From: Nocardia jiangxiensis NBRC 101359
GTDB lineage: Bacteria > Actinomycetota > Actinomycetes > Mycobacteriales > Mycobacteriaceae
Length of the DNA: 64,000 nucleotides
Assembly (NCBI RefSeq): GCF_000308615.1
Contig: NZ_BAGB01000174.1
Span: forward strand, 186,001-250,000
Reading direction: 5' to 3'
In this document: positions 52,221-60,556 of the stretch, piece by piece
How positions within the stretch are numbered: position 1 is the stretch's first letter
How the letters are laid out: each line of letters begins with the position of its first letter
Position numbers and translations under genes: made by a program
Notes under the pieces: model-generated
Database searches by the model: none
Seen by the model: the letters and a program-made list of their open reading frames with translations, nothing else
What the model was told of the DNA's origin: nothing

Positions 52221-52430
52221 TCACTCGGCATCGCTGCCGATCACCAATTGCAGTGCGCCGGTGGGACATGCGCTCACCGCCTCCCGGACCCGGTCCAACT
52301 CGTCGCCCGGCGGCTCGCGCAGCACGGCCTGCCCGTCCTCGTCCTGCGCGAAGCTGCGCGGTGCGTAGTCCAGGCAGACGCCACAGCCCAAACAGGCGGA
52401 TCGGTCGACCCGGACCGTCCAGTCCGCCAT
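52221..52430 (-). CDS. Ferredoxin, partner of the P450
   Basis: A 69-residue ferredoxin: CLGCGVC (C13, C16, C19) and a later C in ACPTGAL. P450 ferredoxins of actinomycetes often have a non-cysteine at the middle position and a [3Fe-4S] cluster; here that position is Cys, which allows a [4Fe-4S] cluster. It starts one base after the amidohydrolase stop. No ferredoxin reductase is nearby. Confidence 0.9.
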   Translation of the reverse strand: MADWTVRVDRSACLGCGVCLDYAPRSFAQDEDGQAVLREPPGDELDRVREAVSACPTGALQLVIGSDAE

Positions 52431-52431
52431 C

Positions 52432-53637
52432 TCAGACTCCGGCGAGAACCGGAGGTTCGGCCGGGGTGAAGCGGTACAGCCGTTCGGCGTTGCCGCGCAG
52501 GATCTTGTACTGCGTCTGCTCGGGCAGATGCTCGATGACCCGCCGCACGGTCTGGATGCAGTTCGGCCAGGTGGAGTCCGAATGCGGATAATCGGTCTCG
52601 CACATGATGTTGTCCTCGCCGATCACATCGATACTGGCGATCCCGTGCACATCCTCGATGAAACAGCCGAAGACGTGCTCCCGGAACGTGCTTCGGATGT
52701 CGAGCGCATCGAGATCGACGTGGTGACTGGCCGCGTGATCACCCCACTTCATCCCCTTCTCGACCCAGTGCCGCTGCTTGTCCAGCACCTGTTCGGCGCG
52801 TTCGAGGAAGTACGGCATCCAGCCGATCTCGCCCTCGGACAGTGCGATCTTGAGCTTCGGATAGCGCTGGAACATGCCGCTGAACAGCCAGGACAGCATC
52901 GCTCCCGAGGTGCGGGTGGCACCCCAGGCGAGGTTGGCCAGGAACGGCGCGTCGGGGGCGATCTGCGGCACGGTCGAGGACGAGCCGACGTGCATCGAGA
53001 CGACCATCTCCAGATCGTTGGCCGCGGCCATCACCGGATCCCAGTAGCCCCCGGCATCGTGGATCGTCGGAAGTCCCAGGGGCGCGGGATTTTCCGAGAA
53101 CGCGAAGGTGGTCGCGCCCTTGGCGGCGCAACGCTCGAGTTCGGCGGCGGCGAGCTCGGGATCCCACAGCGGGATCAGCACCAGCGGGATGTAGCGCCCC
53201 GGGGCCGCGCCGCACCATTCCTCGATCATCCAGTCGTTGTATGCCTTCAGGCAGACCAGGCCGAAGTCGCGATCGCTGCCCTCGGAGAAGAGTTGGCCGC
53301 AGAACCGGGTGACGGTCGGGAAGCACAGCGAGGCAAGGATTCCCGCGCGGTTCATATCCTCGACGCGAGCCTTCGCGTCGTAGCAGCCGGGCCGCATCTC
53401 GCTGTAGGGCAGCGGTTTCGGGCTGAACTCCTCCTTCGACTTCCCGGCCACGGCGCTCAGGCCAGAGCTGGGGAAGCGCTTGCCGTCGTACACCCAGCAG
53501 TCGATGCCGTCGTCGCCTACCTCCAGATGCGGTGCGCGATCGCGGTCCGCGCGTGGCACCCGGTCCACCCACAGATTGCCGGGCTCGAGGATGTGGTCGT
53601 CGACCGAGATCAACCAGTCGAGGGACAGTTCGGACAT
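52432..53637 (-). CDS. Amidohydrolase_2 family metal-dependent hydrolase
   Basis: A 401-residue TIM-barrel protein of the amidohydrolase-2 (aminocarboxymuconate-semialdehyde decarboxylase-like) family. Visible parts are LISVDDHILEPGNLW, SMHVGSSS, LSEGEIGWMPYFLERAEQ and ETDYPHSDSTWP. AAGGAGG precedes ATG 53637. Family members hydrolyse or decarboxylate ring-derived acids. In arm B it could cleave an oxidised ring product. Confidence 0.9.
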   Translation of the reverse strand: MSELSLDWLISVDDHILEPGNLWVDRVPRADRDRAPHLEVGDDGIDCWVYDGKRFPSSGLSAVAGKSKEEFSPKPLPYSEMRPGCYDAKARVEDMNRAGILASLCFPTVTRFCGQLFSEGSDRDFGLVCLKAYNDWMIEEWCGAAPGRYIPLVLIPLWDPELAAAELERCAAKGATTFAFSENPAPLGLPTIHDAGGYWDPVMAAANDLEMVVSMHVGSSSTVPQIAPDAPFLANLAWGATRTSGAMLSWLFSGMFQRYPKLKIALSEGEIGWMPYFLERAEQVLDKQRHWVEKGMKWGDHAASHHVDLDALDIRSTFREHVFGCFIEDVHGIASIDVIGEDNIMCETDYPHSDSTWPNCIQTVRRVIEHLPEQTQYKILRGNAERLYRFTPAEPPVLAGV

Positions 53638-53663
53638 GGTTCCTCCTTCGGATGGGTTGGTGG

Positions 53664-55133
53664 TCAACGGAATTCGCCGATGACCAGGTGTTTGACTTCC
53701 TGGAAGGCCCGGATGCCGTCCGGGCCGCGCTCGCGGCCCAGGCCGCTGTGCTTGTAGCCGCCGCTCGGCGCGTAGGCGCTGAACAGGGCGGTGTTGACGT
53801 TGACCGCCCCGGTGCGCAGTCGCCGGGCCACGGCGGTCGCCGCGGCGGGATCGGCCCCGTACACCTGGCCGGACAACCCGTAGCGGCTGTCGTTGGCGAT
53901 GGCTATCGCGTCGTCGACGTCGCGGTAGCCGATCACCGATAGCACCGGTCCGAAGATCTCTTCTCGCGCAGCGGGATTGGCGTTGTCGGGCACGTCGAGC
54001 ACGGTCGGCTGCACGTAGTAGCCACGCTCGAGTTCCGTGGGGCGTCCGCCGCCCTGGGCGAGGATCGCGCCCGCCTCGACGGCCTGAGCGATGATGCGCT
54101 CACAGCGTTCCCGCTGAGCGGCGCTGATCACCGGGCCGAGCGCGGTCGCCGGATCGGTCGGCGCGCCGACCCGAAGTGCGGCGTACACCTTCGAAACCTG
54201 CTCTATCACCTGGCTTTTTGCCCCCTGTGGCACCAGCATCCGAGTGGCCGCGACACAGGCCTGCCCGGCCATCCCGCCGACCACCGCGGCAGCCCCGGCG
54301 CCTGCCTTGGACACCGCGTCGGGCAGGTAGATCTGGGCCGATTTGCCGCCGAGCTCCAATGCCACCCGCTTGATCGTCGGTGCGGCCTGCGCGGCGATCA
54401 CGGCTCCGACGGCCGTGGATCCGGTGAACGAAACCATGTCCACCGCAGGGTGACTCGTGAGCAACTCCGCACCCGCGGATCCCGCCTCGACGACGACGCT
54501 GAACACCCCGGGCGGCAGTCCGGCCGCCTCGGCGGCAGCGCCGAAGATCAGCGAGGAGATCGGTGTGAGCGGACTCGGCCGCAGGATCACCGAATTGCCG
54601 GTGAGCAGTGCCGGGACGATCTTCTGCAACGCCATGATGAACGCGGCGTTGTAGGGCGTGATCGCGGTGACCACGCCGACGGGTTCGTATCGGCGGATGC
54701 TCAGCGCGACCCGGCCGCGGGTCAGCTCGTCCACCGGAACCGGATTGGTCCGTTCTTCGGGCATCGTGAGGTACAGCTCGATGGTGTTGCGAGCCAGCGC
54801 TATTCCCGACAGGAACTGGGATCGTTCGGCGAATGCGAGCGGCTGCCCGGCCTCGGCGACCATCGTCGCGACCAGAGCGTCGCGGTCCTGCTCGAGCCGG
54901 TCCAGGAAAATGCGCAGGACACGTGCGCGCTCGGCCGGTGTGGCCTGGGCCCACACGCCGCTGTCGAAGGATCGCCTGGCCTCGGTGACGGCGCGTCCGA
55001 TCTCGGCGATCGGTGTGGCCGGTAATTCGATGACCACGGATTCATCGGCCGGATTCTCGACGGCGAAGGGAGTCTCACCCGTCACCCATCGACCGGCCAC
55101 ATACGATCGCCGCTCGGCGAGGATCGTCGGCAC
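53664..55133 (-). CDS. Aldehyde dehydrogenase
   Basis: A 489-residue aldehyde dehydrogenase with catalytic E260 (ALELGGKSA) and C292 (MAGQACVAATR), FTGSTAVGAV and GGYKHSGLGRERG. The start is GTG 55133 with AAGGAG upstream; the ATG at 55169 would add 12 unlikely residues. First gene of the arm B segment that runs through the amidohydrolase, ferredoxin, SDR and P450 to the APH pair. Confidence 0.93.
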   Translation of the reverse strand: MPTILAERRSYVAGRWVTGETPFAVENPADESVVIELPATPIAEIGRAVTEARRSFDSGVWAQATPAERARVLRIFLDRLEQDRDALVATMVAEAGQPLAFAERSQFLSGIALARNTIELYLTMPEERTNPVPVDELTRGRVALSIRRYEPVGVVTAITPYNAAFIMALQKIVPALLTGNSVILRPSPLTPISSLIFGAAAEAAGLPPGVFSVVVEAGSAGAELLTSHPAVDMVSFTGSTAVGAVIAAQAAPTIKRVALELGGKSAQIYLPDAVSKAGAGAAAVVGGMAGQACVAATRMLVPQGAKSQVIEQVSKVYAALRVGAPTDPATALGPVISAAQRERCERIIAQAVEAGAILAQGGGRPTELERGYYVQPTVLDVPDNANPAAREEIFGPVLSVIGYRDVDDAIAIANDSRYGLSGQVYGADPAAATAVARRLRTGAVNVNTALFSAYAPSGGYKHSGLGRERGPDGIRAFQEVKHLVIGEFR

Positions 55134-55298
55134 GTTCTGATCTCCTTCGTCGTTGCCGCACAAGGTCATCGGGGATCCGCCCGGGATGCTGCGCCGTTCA
55201 CGGCGGCGAGGAAAAGGCGGACATGTCGCTTCTGCCGCATGGCAGCAAGCGGATCACCTCCTGTGGGTGGATGGTTCGGTTGCGGTCTGAGCTGGAAA

Positions 55299-55320
55299 TC
55301 TCCCGCCTTCAGGCGGGAGA
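55299..55320 (-). terminator. Hairpin after the thiolase-fold gene
   Basis: TCTCCCGCC and GGCGGGAGA pair around TTCA, 5 bp beyond the thiolase-fold gene's stop. On the minus strand the stem is followed by ATTTCC, so it can act as a terminator separating two halves of arm B. The same CCCGCCTTCAGGCGGG form is often seen at ends of IS200/IS605-type elements, so a relic of such an element is the alternative. Confidence 0.6.
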
Positions 55321-55324
55321 ACCG

Positions 55325-56521
55325 TTAAAGCGGCTCGCTGGTGTAGAGCACGGCGCCGCCGTAGTGCGGGGAGGACTGGCAGGCCAGGCCGACCCTCGCG
55401 TCGGTGCGCTGCCGGGCGCCCGCGCGCCGGGAAAGTTGCAGATAGCACTCGAGCATCTGCGGAATTCCGTGCATGCGACCGGTGCCCAGGGCTCCGCCGC
55501 CGGACAGCACCGGCAGGCCGGTTGTCGAGTCGATGCCGCCGTCCTGTACGAAGCGATGCGCCTCGCCGACGGGGCACAGGCCGAGTGATTCGAGCCAGAA
55601 GTAGACGAACGGGGAGAACCCGTCGTACAGCTGTGGCAGATCCACGTCGGCGGGGCGCAGGCCGGTCGCCTCCCAGAGCCGTCGTGCGGTGGCCGCGCCC
55701 CCGGTCATGATGTCGTCCAGCGGCCAATGCGATGGCAGGCGAGGCGGTGTCGGCCCGCTCCCGGCATATCCCGCCACGTAGACCGGGGGATGCGGCAGAT
55801 CGCGGGCGCGCTCGGCGGAGGTCAGTACGAAGGCGGCCACGCCGTCGACCGGGATGTCGCAGTCCAGGCGACGTACCGGATCGCTGATCATCGGGGCGTC
55901 CAGATACTCCTCGATGGTGATCGGCCGCTGATACCAGTACGACCAAGGCAGCGCCGCCCCGTTCCGGCGGGCCTCCACGACGACGTTCGCCATCGCCGCC
56001 GGATCGGCCTTGTACCGTTGCAGATATTCGTTGTAGGGCAGCCCGATCATCGACAGCGGACCGCTGTACCCCTGCGGGGCGGTCCACTGCTGCGCACCGG
56101 CGATCGCGGTCGCCGGATTGTCGTGGTAGCCACCGGCCGGGTTGTGCAGGGCACGGTGCAGCACAACGTAATCCGCGGCACCGGCGGCAATCGCGTTGAC
56201 CGCCATGGCAACCGAGCCGGACATCTGGCCGATGCCCTGGAATCCCGCGACGTAGCGCGGATCCGAGCCGATGCGCTGGGCCAGCCACCCCGCGGTCACG
56301 GTGCTCACACCGTCCTGGACCGCATGCGCCCCGGCGGTGGGAAACAGTGCGGCAGCGACGAACCCGTCGATATCCGCCGATCGCAGTCCCGCATCGGCGA
56401 TCGCCGCGCGCGCGGTGTCGAGGGTGACCGCGCCCAGCGGCCGGTCGAAGTGCCGCCGCACCTGGCTGTGCGCGAATCCGACGACGGCCACCGTGCCGCC
56501 CGCGCGGAACCGGCCGGTCAT
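55325..56521 (-). CDS. Thiolase-fold lipid-transfer/aldolase (Ltp2-like)
   Basis: A 398-residue thiolase-superfamily protein of the SCP-x/Ltp group (VAVVGFAHSQVRRHFDRPLG, PQLYDGFSPFVYFWLESLGL, GGALGTGRMHG). The segment where thiolases carry the nucleophilic Cys reads FQGIGQMSG, without Cys. Together with the coupled DUF35 gene this matches the Ltp2-ChsH2(DUF35) arrangement that performs a retro-aldol cleavage of hydroxyacyl-CoA in sterol side-chain breakdown. A similar chain-shortening reaction is inferred here. Confidence 0.85.
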   Translation of the reverse strand: MTGRFRAGGTVAVVGFAHSQVRRHFDRPLGAVTLDTARAAIADAGLRSADIDGFVAAALFPTAGAHAVQDGVSTVTAGWLAQRIGSDPRYVAGFQGIGQMSGSVAMAVNAIAAGAADYVVLHRALHNPAGGYHDNPATAIAGAQQWTAPQGYSGPLSMIGLPYNEYLQRYKADPAAMANVVVEARRNGAALPWSYWYQRPITIEEYLDAPMISDPVRRLDCDIPVDGVAAFVLTSAERARDLPHPPVYVAGYAGSGPTPPRLPSHWPLDDIMTGGAATARRLWEATGLRPADVDLPQLYDGFSPFVYFWLESLGLCPVGEAHRFVQDGGIDSTTGLPVLSGGGALGTGRMHGIPQMLECYLQLSRRAGARQRTDARVGLACQSSPHYGGAVLYTSEPL

Positions 56522-56946
56522 CGGGCCCGCGCTTCGGTGGCCAGGACGAAGGCGGGAATCGCGACGTCATCGGCGATGTCCTCGAAGCCGACTCGAACCG
56601 AGTCACCCTGGTGCAGAACACTGTTCGGACCATCCAGCAGACGGCCGATCATTCGCAGATCGGGCTGCTCGGCGAGTTCGACGTCGACGAGCAGGTACGG
56701 CGCGTCATCGTCGAATCCCGGCAGTGTCGCCCGATACACCGTCGTCCACGACCGGATCGTGCCGTCCCCGCTCACTCGCTCGAAATGGAAGTCCGGCGAG
56801 GTAGATCCGCAGTGCTGACAGATCGCTTCTGGGGGAAGGGAATACGCGTCACATCGGGCGCAGCGGGGGATGCGCAGTTCGTGCCGGGCGGCCGCGGCCC
56901 AGTACTCGGCGCAGGAGTCGTCCGGGATCGGCACCGGGCGCGTCAC
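56518..56946 (-). CDS. DUF35 / OB-fold acyl-CoA binding protein
   Basis: A 142-residue protein with a rubredoxin-like zinc ribbon (CARCDAYSLPPEAICQHC) and a C-terminal OB fold. GTG 56946 overlaps the CoA-transferase stop and its own stop overlaps the thiolase-fold start, so three genes are translationally linked. In sterol catabolism such a domain is the obligate partner of Ltp2-type aldolases. Confidence 0.92.
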   Translation of the reverse strand: MTRPVPIPDDSCAEYWAAAARHELRIPRCARCDAYSLPPEAICQHCGSTSPDFHFERVSGDGTIRSWTTVYRATLPGFDDDAPYLLVDVELAEQPDLRMIGRLLDGPNSVLHQGDSVRVGFEDIADDVAIPAFVLATEARAR

Positions 56947-58154
56947 GGGATGACTCCGGCGTCTTTGAGTTCGGTGATCCGGTCCCAGGAATAGCCCATG
57001 TCGAGCAGGCACTGCTCGGTGTGTTCGCCGTGTTCCGGTGCGCGCCGCAGTTGCGGGGGACGTTCGTCGAACTGCACCGGCCCGGTGGGCAGGGAGTAGG
57101 AGCGACCGTCCTCGAGCTCCACCCGGCCCAGGTAGTGATTGGCCTGCACCTGCGGATCCTCGAGCAACTCCTCCACGGCCTGCACCGGCGCCCAGGGCGC
57201 GTCCAGATCCGCGAGCAGATCCTTCCACTCCTGGAGGGTCCGCTGGGCGAATTCGGCCTCGAGTTCGGCCACGCACTCCGCGAGATTGGTTCCGCGAGCG
57301 GCCAGGTCGAGGAACCGCGGATCGTCGATGAGTTCCTCGCGGCCGATCAGCCGGCAGAAATCGGCCCAGTAGCGATCCGATTCGAGGAAGACCAGTTGGA
57401 TGTGCCGACCGTCCTTGGTGCGATAGCTGCCCACGAGCGGATTCACCGATCCGCCGCGACCCGAGACCGCTCGCGGCCGACTACCCGACAAGGCGGCGAG
57501 CACATCGGAGGACAGCATCCACATCGCGGCGGCCAGCAGTGAGACGTCCACGATGCCGCCGGTGCCGGTGCGTTCACGTCGCAGCAGGGCGGCGGAGATG
57601 CCGAATCCCAGTGCTACAGCGCCGTTTCGGTCGCCCATCGCGCCGCGCTGACTGATCGGGTGGTCCCGCTCGGGCGGGGTGAGCACATGCGCCACACCAC
57701 CCTGCGCCCAGAACGCGGAGGAGTCGTACCCCGGCTTGTCCGCACCCGGCCCGCGCACCCCGAACCCGTGACCGCGGGCGTACACCAGCCGGGGATATCT
57801 GGCGGTGAGCCGTTCGGCGTCGAGTCCGAGCCGCTCCAGCGCGCCCGGCCGGAAGTTGGTGAGAAATACGTCGGCGGTGGCCAGCAACTCGTGCAGCAGT
57901 TCGCGGCCGCGCTCGGTGCTCAGATCGATCGACATCGACCGTTTTCCCCGATTCGCCAGGGCCACGGACAGATTCACGCCGTCGCTGTCCGATCCGATGC
58001 GCTGGGTGGCCAGCTGCCGATAGGGATCCCCGGTGGGCCGCTCGATGCGGATCACCTCCGCGCCCCAGTCCGCCAGCAGCGCTCCCGCCACCGGCACGAA
58101 CACCCACTGCGCGAGCTCGACCACCCGAATCCCCGTGAACGCTTCGGAGTCCAC
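56943..58154 (-). CDS. CaiB/BaiF family CoA transferase
   Basis: A 403-residue class III CoA transferase. The N terminus (GIRVVELAQWVFVPVAGALL, GAEVIRIERP), NRGKRSMSIDL and GAMGDRNGAVALGFG, which carries the catalytic aspartate, are typical. It should move CoA onto a carboxylic acid so that the downstream DUF35/thiolase-fold pair can act on it. It is the first gene of its operon and has a GAGAATCT-like palindrome in its promoter. Confidence 0.92.
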   Translation of the reverse strand: MDSEAFTGIRVVELAQWVFVPVAGALLADWGAEVIRIERPTGDPYRQLATQRIGSDSDGVNLSVALANRGKRSMSIDLSTERGRELLHELLATADVFLTNFRPGALERLGLDAERLTARYPRLVYARGHGFGVRGPGADKPGYDSSAFWAQGGVAHVLTPPERDHPISQRGAMGDRNGAVALGFGISAALLRRERTGTGGIVDVSLLAAAMWMLSSDVLAALSGSRPRAVSGRGGSVNPLVGSYRTKDGRHIQLVFLESDRYWADFCRLIGREELIDDPRFLDLAARGTNLAECVAELEAEFAQRTLQEWKDLLADLDAPWAPVQAVEELLEDPQVQANHYLGRVELEDGRSYSLPTGPVQFDERPPQLRRAPEHGEHTEQCLLDMGYSWDRITELKDAGVIP

Positions 58155-58179
58155 GAACCACCTCCACCGAGCAACTGAA

Positions 58180-58192
58180 AGAATCTAATTCT
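58180..58192. promoter_or_regulatory. Palindrome AGAATCTAATTCT in the CoA-transferase promoter
   Basis: AGAAT and ATTCT flank CTA, 26 bp upstream of the start. A second element, ACTCTCGTT (58211-58219), lies further up and recurs in reverse at 59736-59744. Probably an operator shared with the 59.7-kb promoter. Confidence 0.5.
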
Positions 58193-58338
58193 CACTCAGA
58201 GTAGAACACGACTCTCGTTTTATGGAAGCGAAACTCTAAAGATGCAGGTAATCGAAGGATTCTTCGGCGCTCGCGGCCGGATCGCCCTCCGTCGCTCGAG
58301 GTGTCCGGCCCAGTGTGATCCGCGTTGAGACAACGAAA

Positions 58339-58368
58339 AGCCCACGGGCTCAGTGTGTCCCGTGGGCT
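58339..58368 (-). terminator. Terminator of the zinc-ribbon gene
   Basis: AGCCCACGGG and CCCGTGGGCT form a 10-bp stem with a 10-base loop. On the minus strand it is followed by TTTTCG, giving a classic rho-independent terminator downstream of the 58.5-kb gene. The remainder of the 316-bp gap 58155-58470 holds the CoA-transferase promoter and no gene. Confidence 0.75.
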
Positions 58369-58470
58369 GTGCGATATCGGTGATGTGATCGGTGCGTCCC
58401 GTGGTCGGGAAGCGTTGGCCGAGACGAGCTATCGGGCTCGCTCGGCCCGTCGTCGCTGGTGGGCGTGTGC

Positions 58471-58749
58471 CTATCGCCGCCCGCGCGCGTGCGTCATCCT
58501 GGTGACGGTCGCCGGGCCCTGCCAGCCGCACGGCTGTCCGCAGGTCGCGATGATCTCCGAATCGGAGCTGCCATCCGCGTAGGTGTGCGCGAGATGTGCT
58601 GCGGTGGCGGGGTATCCGCAGCGTGGGCACTTGCCGAAGTAGTCCAGGATCTCGGTGACGGTGGAGTGGATCGGCGAGCGTGGCGCGAAGCCGCGGTCGG
58701 GGCGGTGGCCGATGTGGCGGGTCGACGAGTTGATTTCGACGGTGGTCAT
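58471..58749 (-). CDS. Small zinc-ribbon hypothetical protein
   Basis: A 92-residue protein with two cysteine pairs, CPRC at about residue 41 and CGQPC at about residue 70, spaced as in a zinc ribbon. The N terminus is probably unstructured and the end is basic (HARGRR). It may bind nucleic acid or act as a partner protein. It follows the HIBADH-type gene by 42 bp. Confidence 0.7.
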   Translation of the reverse strand: MTTVEINSSTRHIGHRPDRGFAPRSPIHSTVTEILDYFGKCPRCGYPATAAHLAHTYADGSSDSEIIATCGQPCGWQGPATVTRMTHARGRR

Positions 58750-58791
58750 GGGAACTCCCGGTTGGATGACGAAGCGGAACAGGTTGGTGTG

Positions 58792-59679
58792 TCAGGAATT
58801 TCGGGGCCGGTCCACCCAGCGGGCGATATCGGTCTGGTCGGCGGCGGGATCCAGGTCCGCGGCCGCGCGGCTCCACAGCTCGACCGCCTGCTCGCCGAGC
58901 GTCGCGGGCGCGCCGACCGATCGCGCCAGATCCGTCGCGATCCGCATGTCCTTGAGCATGAGCGCCAGAGCGAATCCGGAGTCGTAGGTCGCGGGCAGGA
59001 TGTTCTGCGGGAATTTGAGCTGGGTGGCAGCGCTTCGACCGCTCGCGGTGTTGATCGTCTCGATGATTACGCTCGGGTCGACGCCGAACCGGCGACCGGC
59101 CGCCACCCCTTCCGCGGCGGCGAGCAGATTCGTCGCGGCGAGCAGATTGTTGATCGCCTTCACCGCGTGGCCCGCTCCGGTCCCGCCGACGTGCCGGACC
59201 GTGCCCAGCGGGGCGAGGATCGGTCGGACCGCGGTGATCGCCTCGTCCGGACCGCCGGCCATGATCGTCAGCGTCCCGGTCTCCGCGCCGCGCACACCAC
59301 CGGATACCGGTGCGTCCACGAGGGTCAGCTTGCGTTCGGTCAAGGCCCCGGACAGTTTTCGGGTCGATTCCGGTTCCGACGAGCTCATATCGATCACGGC
59401 GATGCCCGGTTTCAGTGCATCCAGCAGTGCCGCGTCGTCGAGTACGGATTCCACGACCAGGGAACTGGGCAGCATGAGGATCACGTAGTCGGCGCCGGTG
59501 ATCGCCTCGGTCGGCGTCGCGGCCGCACGTCCCCCGGCCGCGACCAGATCCGCGCGGGCCGCCTCGACCGGATCGAAGCCGATCACTTCGAATCCCGCCT
59601 CCACCAGGCGTCGGGACATGCGCGAGCCCATCGTGCCCAGGCCGATGAATGCGATACGGTCCGTGCTCTGCTCACTCAC
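58792..59679 (-). CDS. 3-hydroxyisobutyrate dehydrogenase-type NAD(P) oxidoreductase
   Basis: A 295-residue beta-hydroxyacid dehydrogenase. FIGLGTMGSRMSRRL is the nucleotide loop, DAPVSGGVRGAETGTL the substrate loop and GAGHAVKAINNLLAATN carries the catalytic lysine (K in VKAINN). It should oxidise a beta-hydroxy acid such as one released by the pathway. Its promoter holds the GAGAATAAGATTCTC palindrome and it is divergent from the TetR gene at 59.8 kb. Confidence 0.92.
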   Translation of the reverse strand: MSEQSTDRIAFIGLGTMGSRMSRRLVEAGFEVIGFDPVEAARADLVAAGGRAAATPTEAITGADYVILMLPSSLVVESVLDDAALLDALKPGIAVIDMSSSEPESTRKLSGALTERKLTLVDAPVSGGVRGAETGTLTIMAGGPDEAITAVRPILAPLGTVRHVGGTGAGHAVKAINNLLAATNLLAAAEGVAAGRRFGVDPSVIIETINTASGRSAATQLKFPQNILPATYDSGFALALMLKDMRIATDLARSVGAPATLGEQAVELWSRAAADLDPAADQTDIARWVDRPRNS

Positions 59680-59717
59680 GCCCGGCTCCTTCTCGGATAT
59701 TTTGGTTCTATCTCAAC

Positions 59718-59732
59718 GAGAATAAGATTCTC
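59718..59732. promoter_or_regulatory. Palindrome GAGAATAAGATTCTC, candidate operator
   Basis: GAGAAT and ATTCTC flank AAG, about 39 bp upstream of the dehydrogenase start. AACGAGAAT (59715-59723) is repeated directly as AACGAGAGT (59736-59744) two helical turns away. Confidence 0.55.
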
Positions 59733-59795
59733 TCCAACGAGAGTTTAGCTTCTCGAGCGCGGAAGTGGGTGCGGCTTGTGACGTCGATGCGATAG

Positions 59796-59819
59796 ACCTA
59801 CTGTTGAGTCGGTAAGTTT
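59796..59819. promoter_or_regulatory. Second copy of the 24-bp element, upstream of TetR
   Basis: This block matches 18 of 24 positions of 42629-42652 and ends 19 bp before the TetR GTG at 59839. The inverted-repeat arms are less perfect here. It is probably the autoregulatory site of this TetR or a site of the 42-kb TetR. Confidence 0.5.
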
Positions 59820-59838
59820 CGCCGAGCTAAGGAGTCCG

Positions 59839-60453
59839 GTGCCCCCTCGCGAGTCCACCCGGCCTTATCAGGCGTTGCTCGCCAAGGGTGAGCAGCGTCG
59901 TTCGCGGATTCTGGTGGTCGCACAACGCCTGCTCACGCGGTACGGATGGCGGAACACCACGCTCGCGCAGATCGCGGAGAAGGCGGGCGTCACCCGCGCG
60001 GGGCTGCTGCATCATTTCGAGTCCAAGGACCAGTTGCTGCGCGCGGTGCTCGATGCCCGCGACGCGGACGACGAGCAGCACGCCGACCTCGGCGGCGACG
60101 TCATCGCGGAGATCGAGAACGTGGTGGAGCGTTTTCGTCGCGCACCGGATCTGATCGGCATGTACACCGTCCTGCTGGCCGAAAATCTCGACCCCGACGC
60201 CCCGCTGCGCGCTCGGCTGCTCGATCGGCACCGGGCGAGTGTGGAGGTCATCGCTGAAGGTATCCGCAGAGGTCAGCGCACCGGCCGGTTCCGTGCGGAC
60301 ATTGATCCGGCGGTGAAGGCCGTCGAGGTGTCCGCCTTCCTGAGCGGAATGGAAACCACCTGGCTGCTGGACCCCTCGATCTCGCTGGATCGAGTCTTCC
60401 GGGACTACGCGCAGGCGCTCGAGCGTGAGCTCACGCCTGTGGCCCCGTGCTGA
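59839..60453 (+). CDS. TetR-family transcriptional regulator
   Basis: A 204-residue regulator with helix-turn-helix WRNTTLAQIAEKAGVTRAGL and HHFESKDQLLRAV, then a helical effector domain (MYTVLLAENLDPDAPLRARL). The start is GTG 59839 behind AAGGAG. It is divergent from the dehydrogenase gene and upstream of the LysR gene. Confidence 0.9.
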   Translation: MPPRESTRPYQALLAKGEQRRSRILVVAQRLLTRYGWRNTTLAQIAEKAGVTRAGLLHHFESKDQLLRAVLDARDADDEQHADLGGDVIAEIENVVERFRRAPDLIGMYTVLLAENLDPDAPLRARLLDRHRASVEVIAEGIRRGQRTGRFRADIDPAVKAVEVSAFLSGMETTWLLDPSISLDRVFRDYAQALERELTPVAPC

Positions 60454-60487
60454 GCCGCCGGAAATTCGTTGTCCGCGCGAGACTCGC

Positions 60488-60522
60488 AGAATCTGAATGA
60501 GGTATAGAGAGAAGGCGATTCT
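60488..60522. promoter_or_regulatory. Inverted repeat AGAATC-N23-GATTCT before the LysR gene
   Basis: Identical half-sites and identical 23-bp spacer occur at 23601-23635. It ends 34 bp upstream of the LysR start and probably overlaps its promoter. Confidence 0.45.
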
Positions 60523-60556
60523 CGCAATCTCGAAAACGCCTCGTCAGGAGCAGCGC

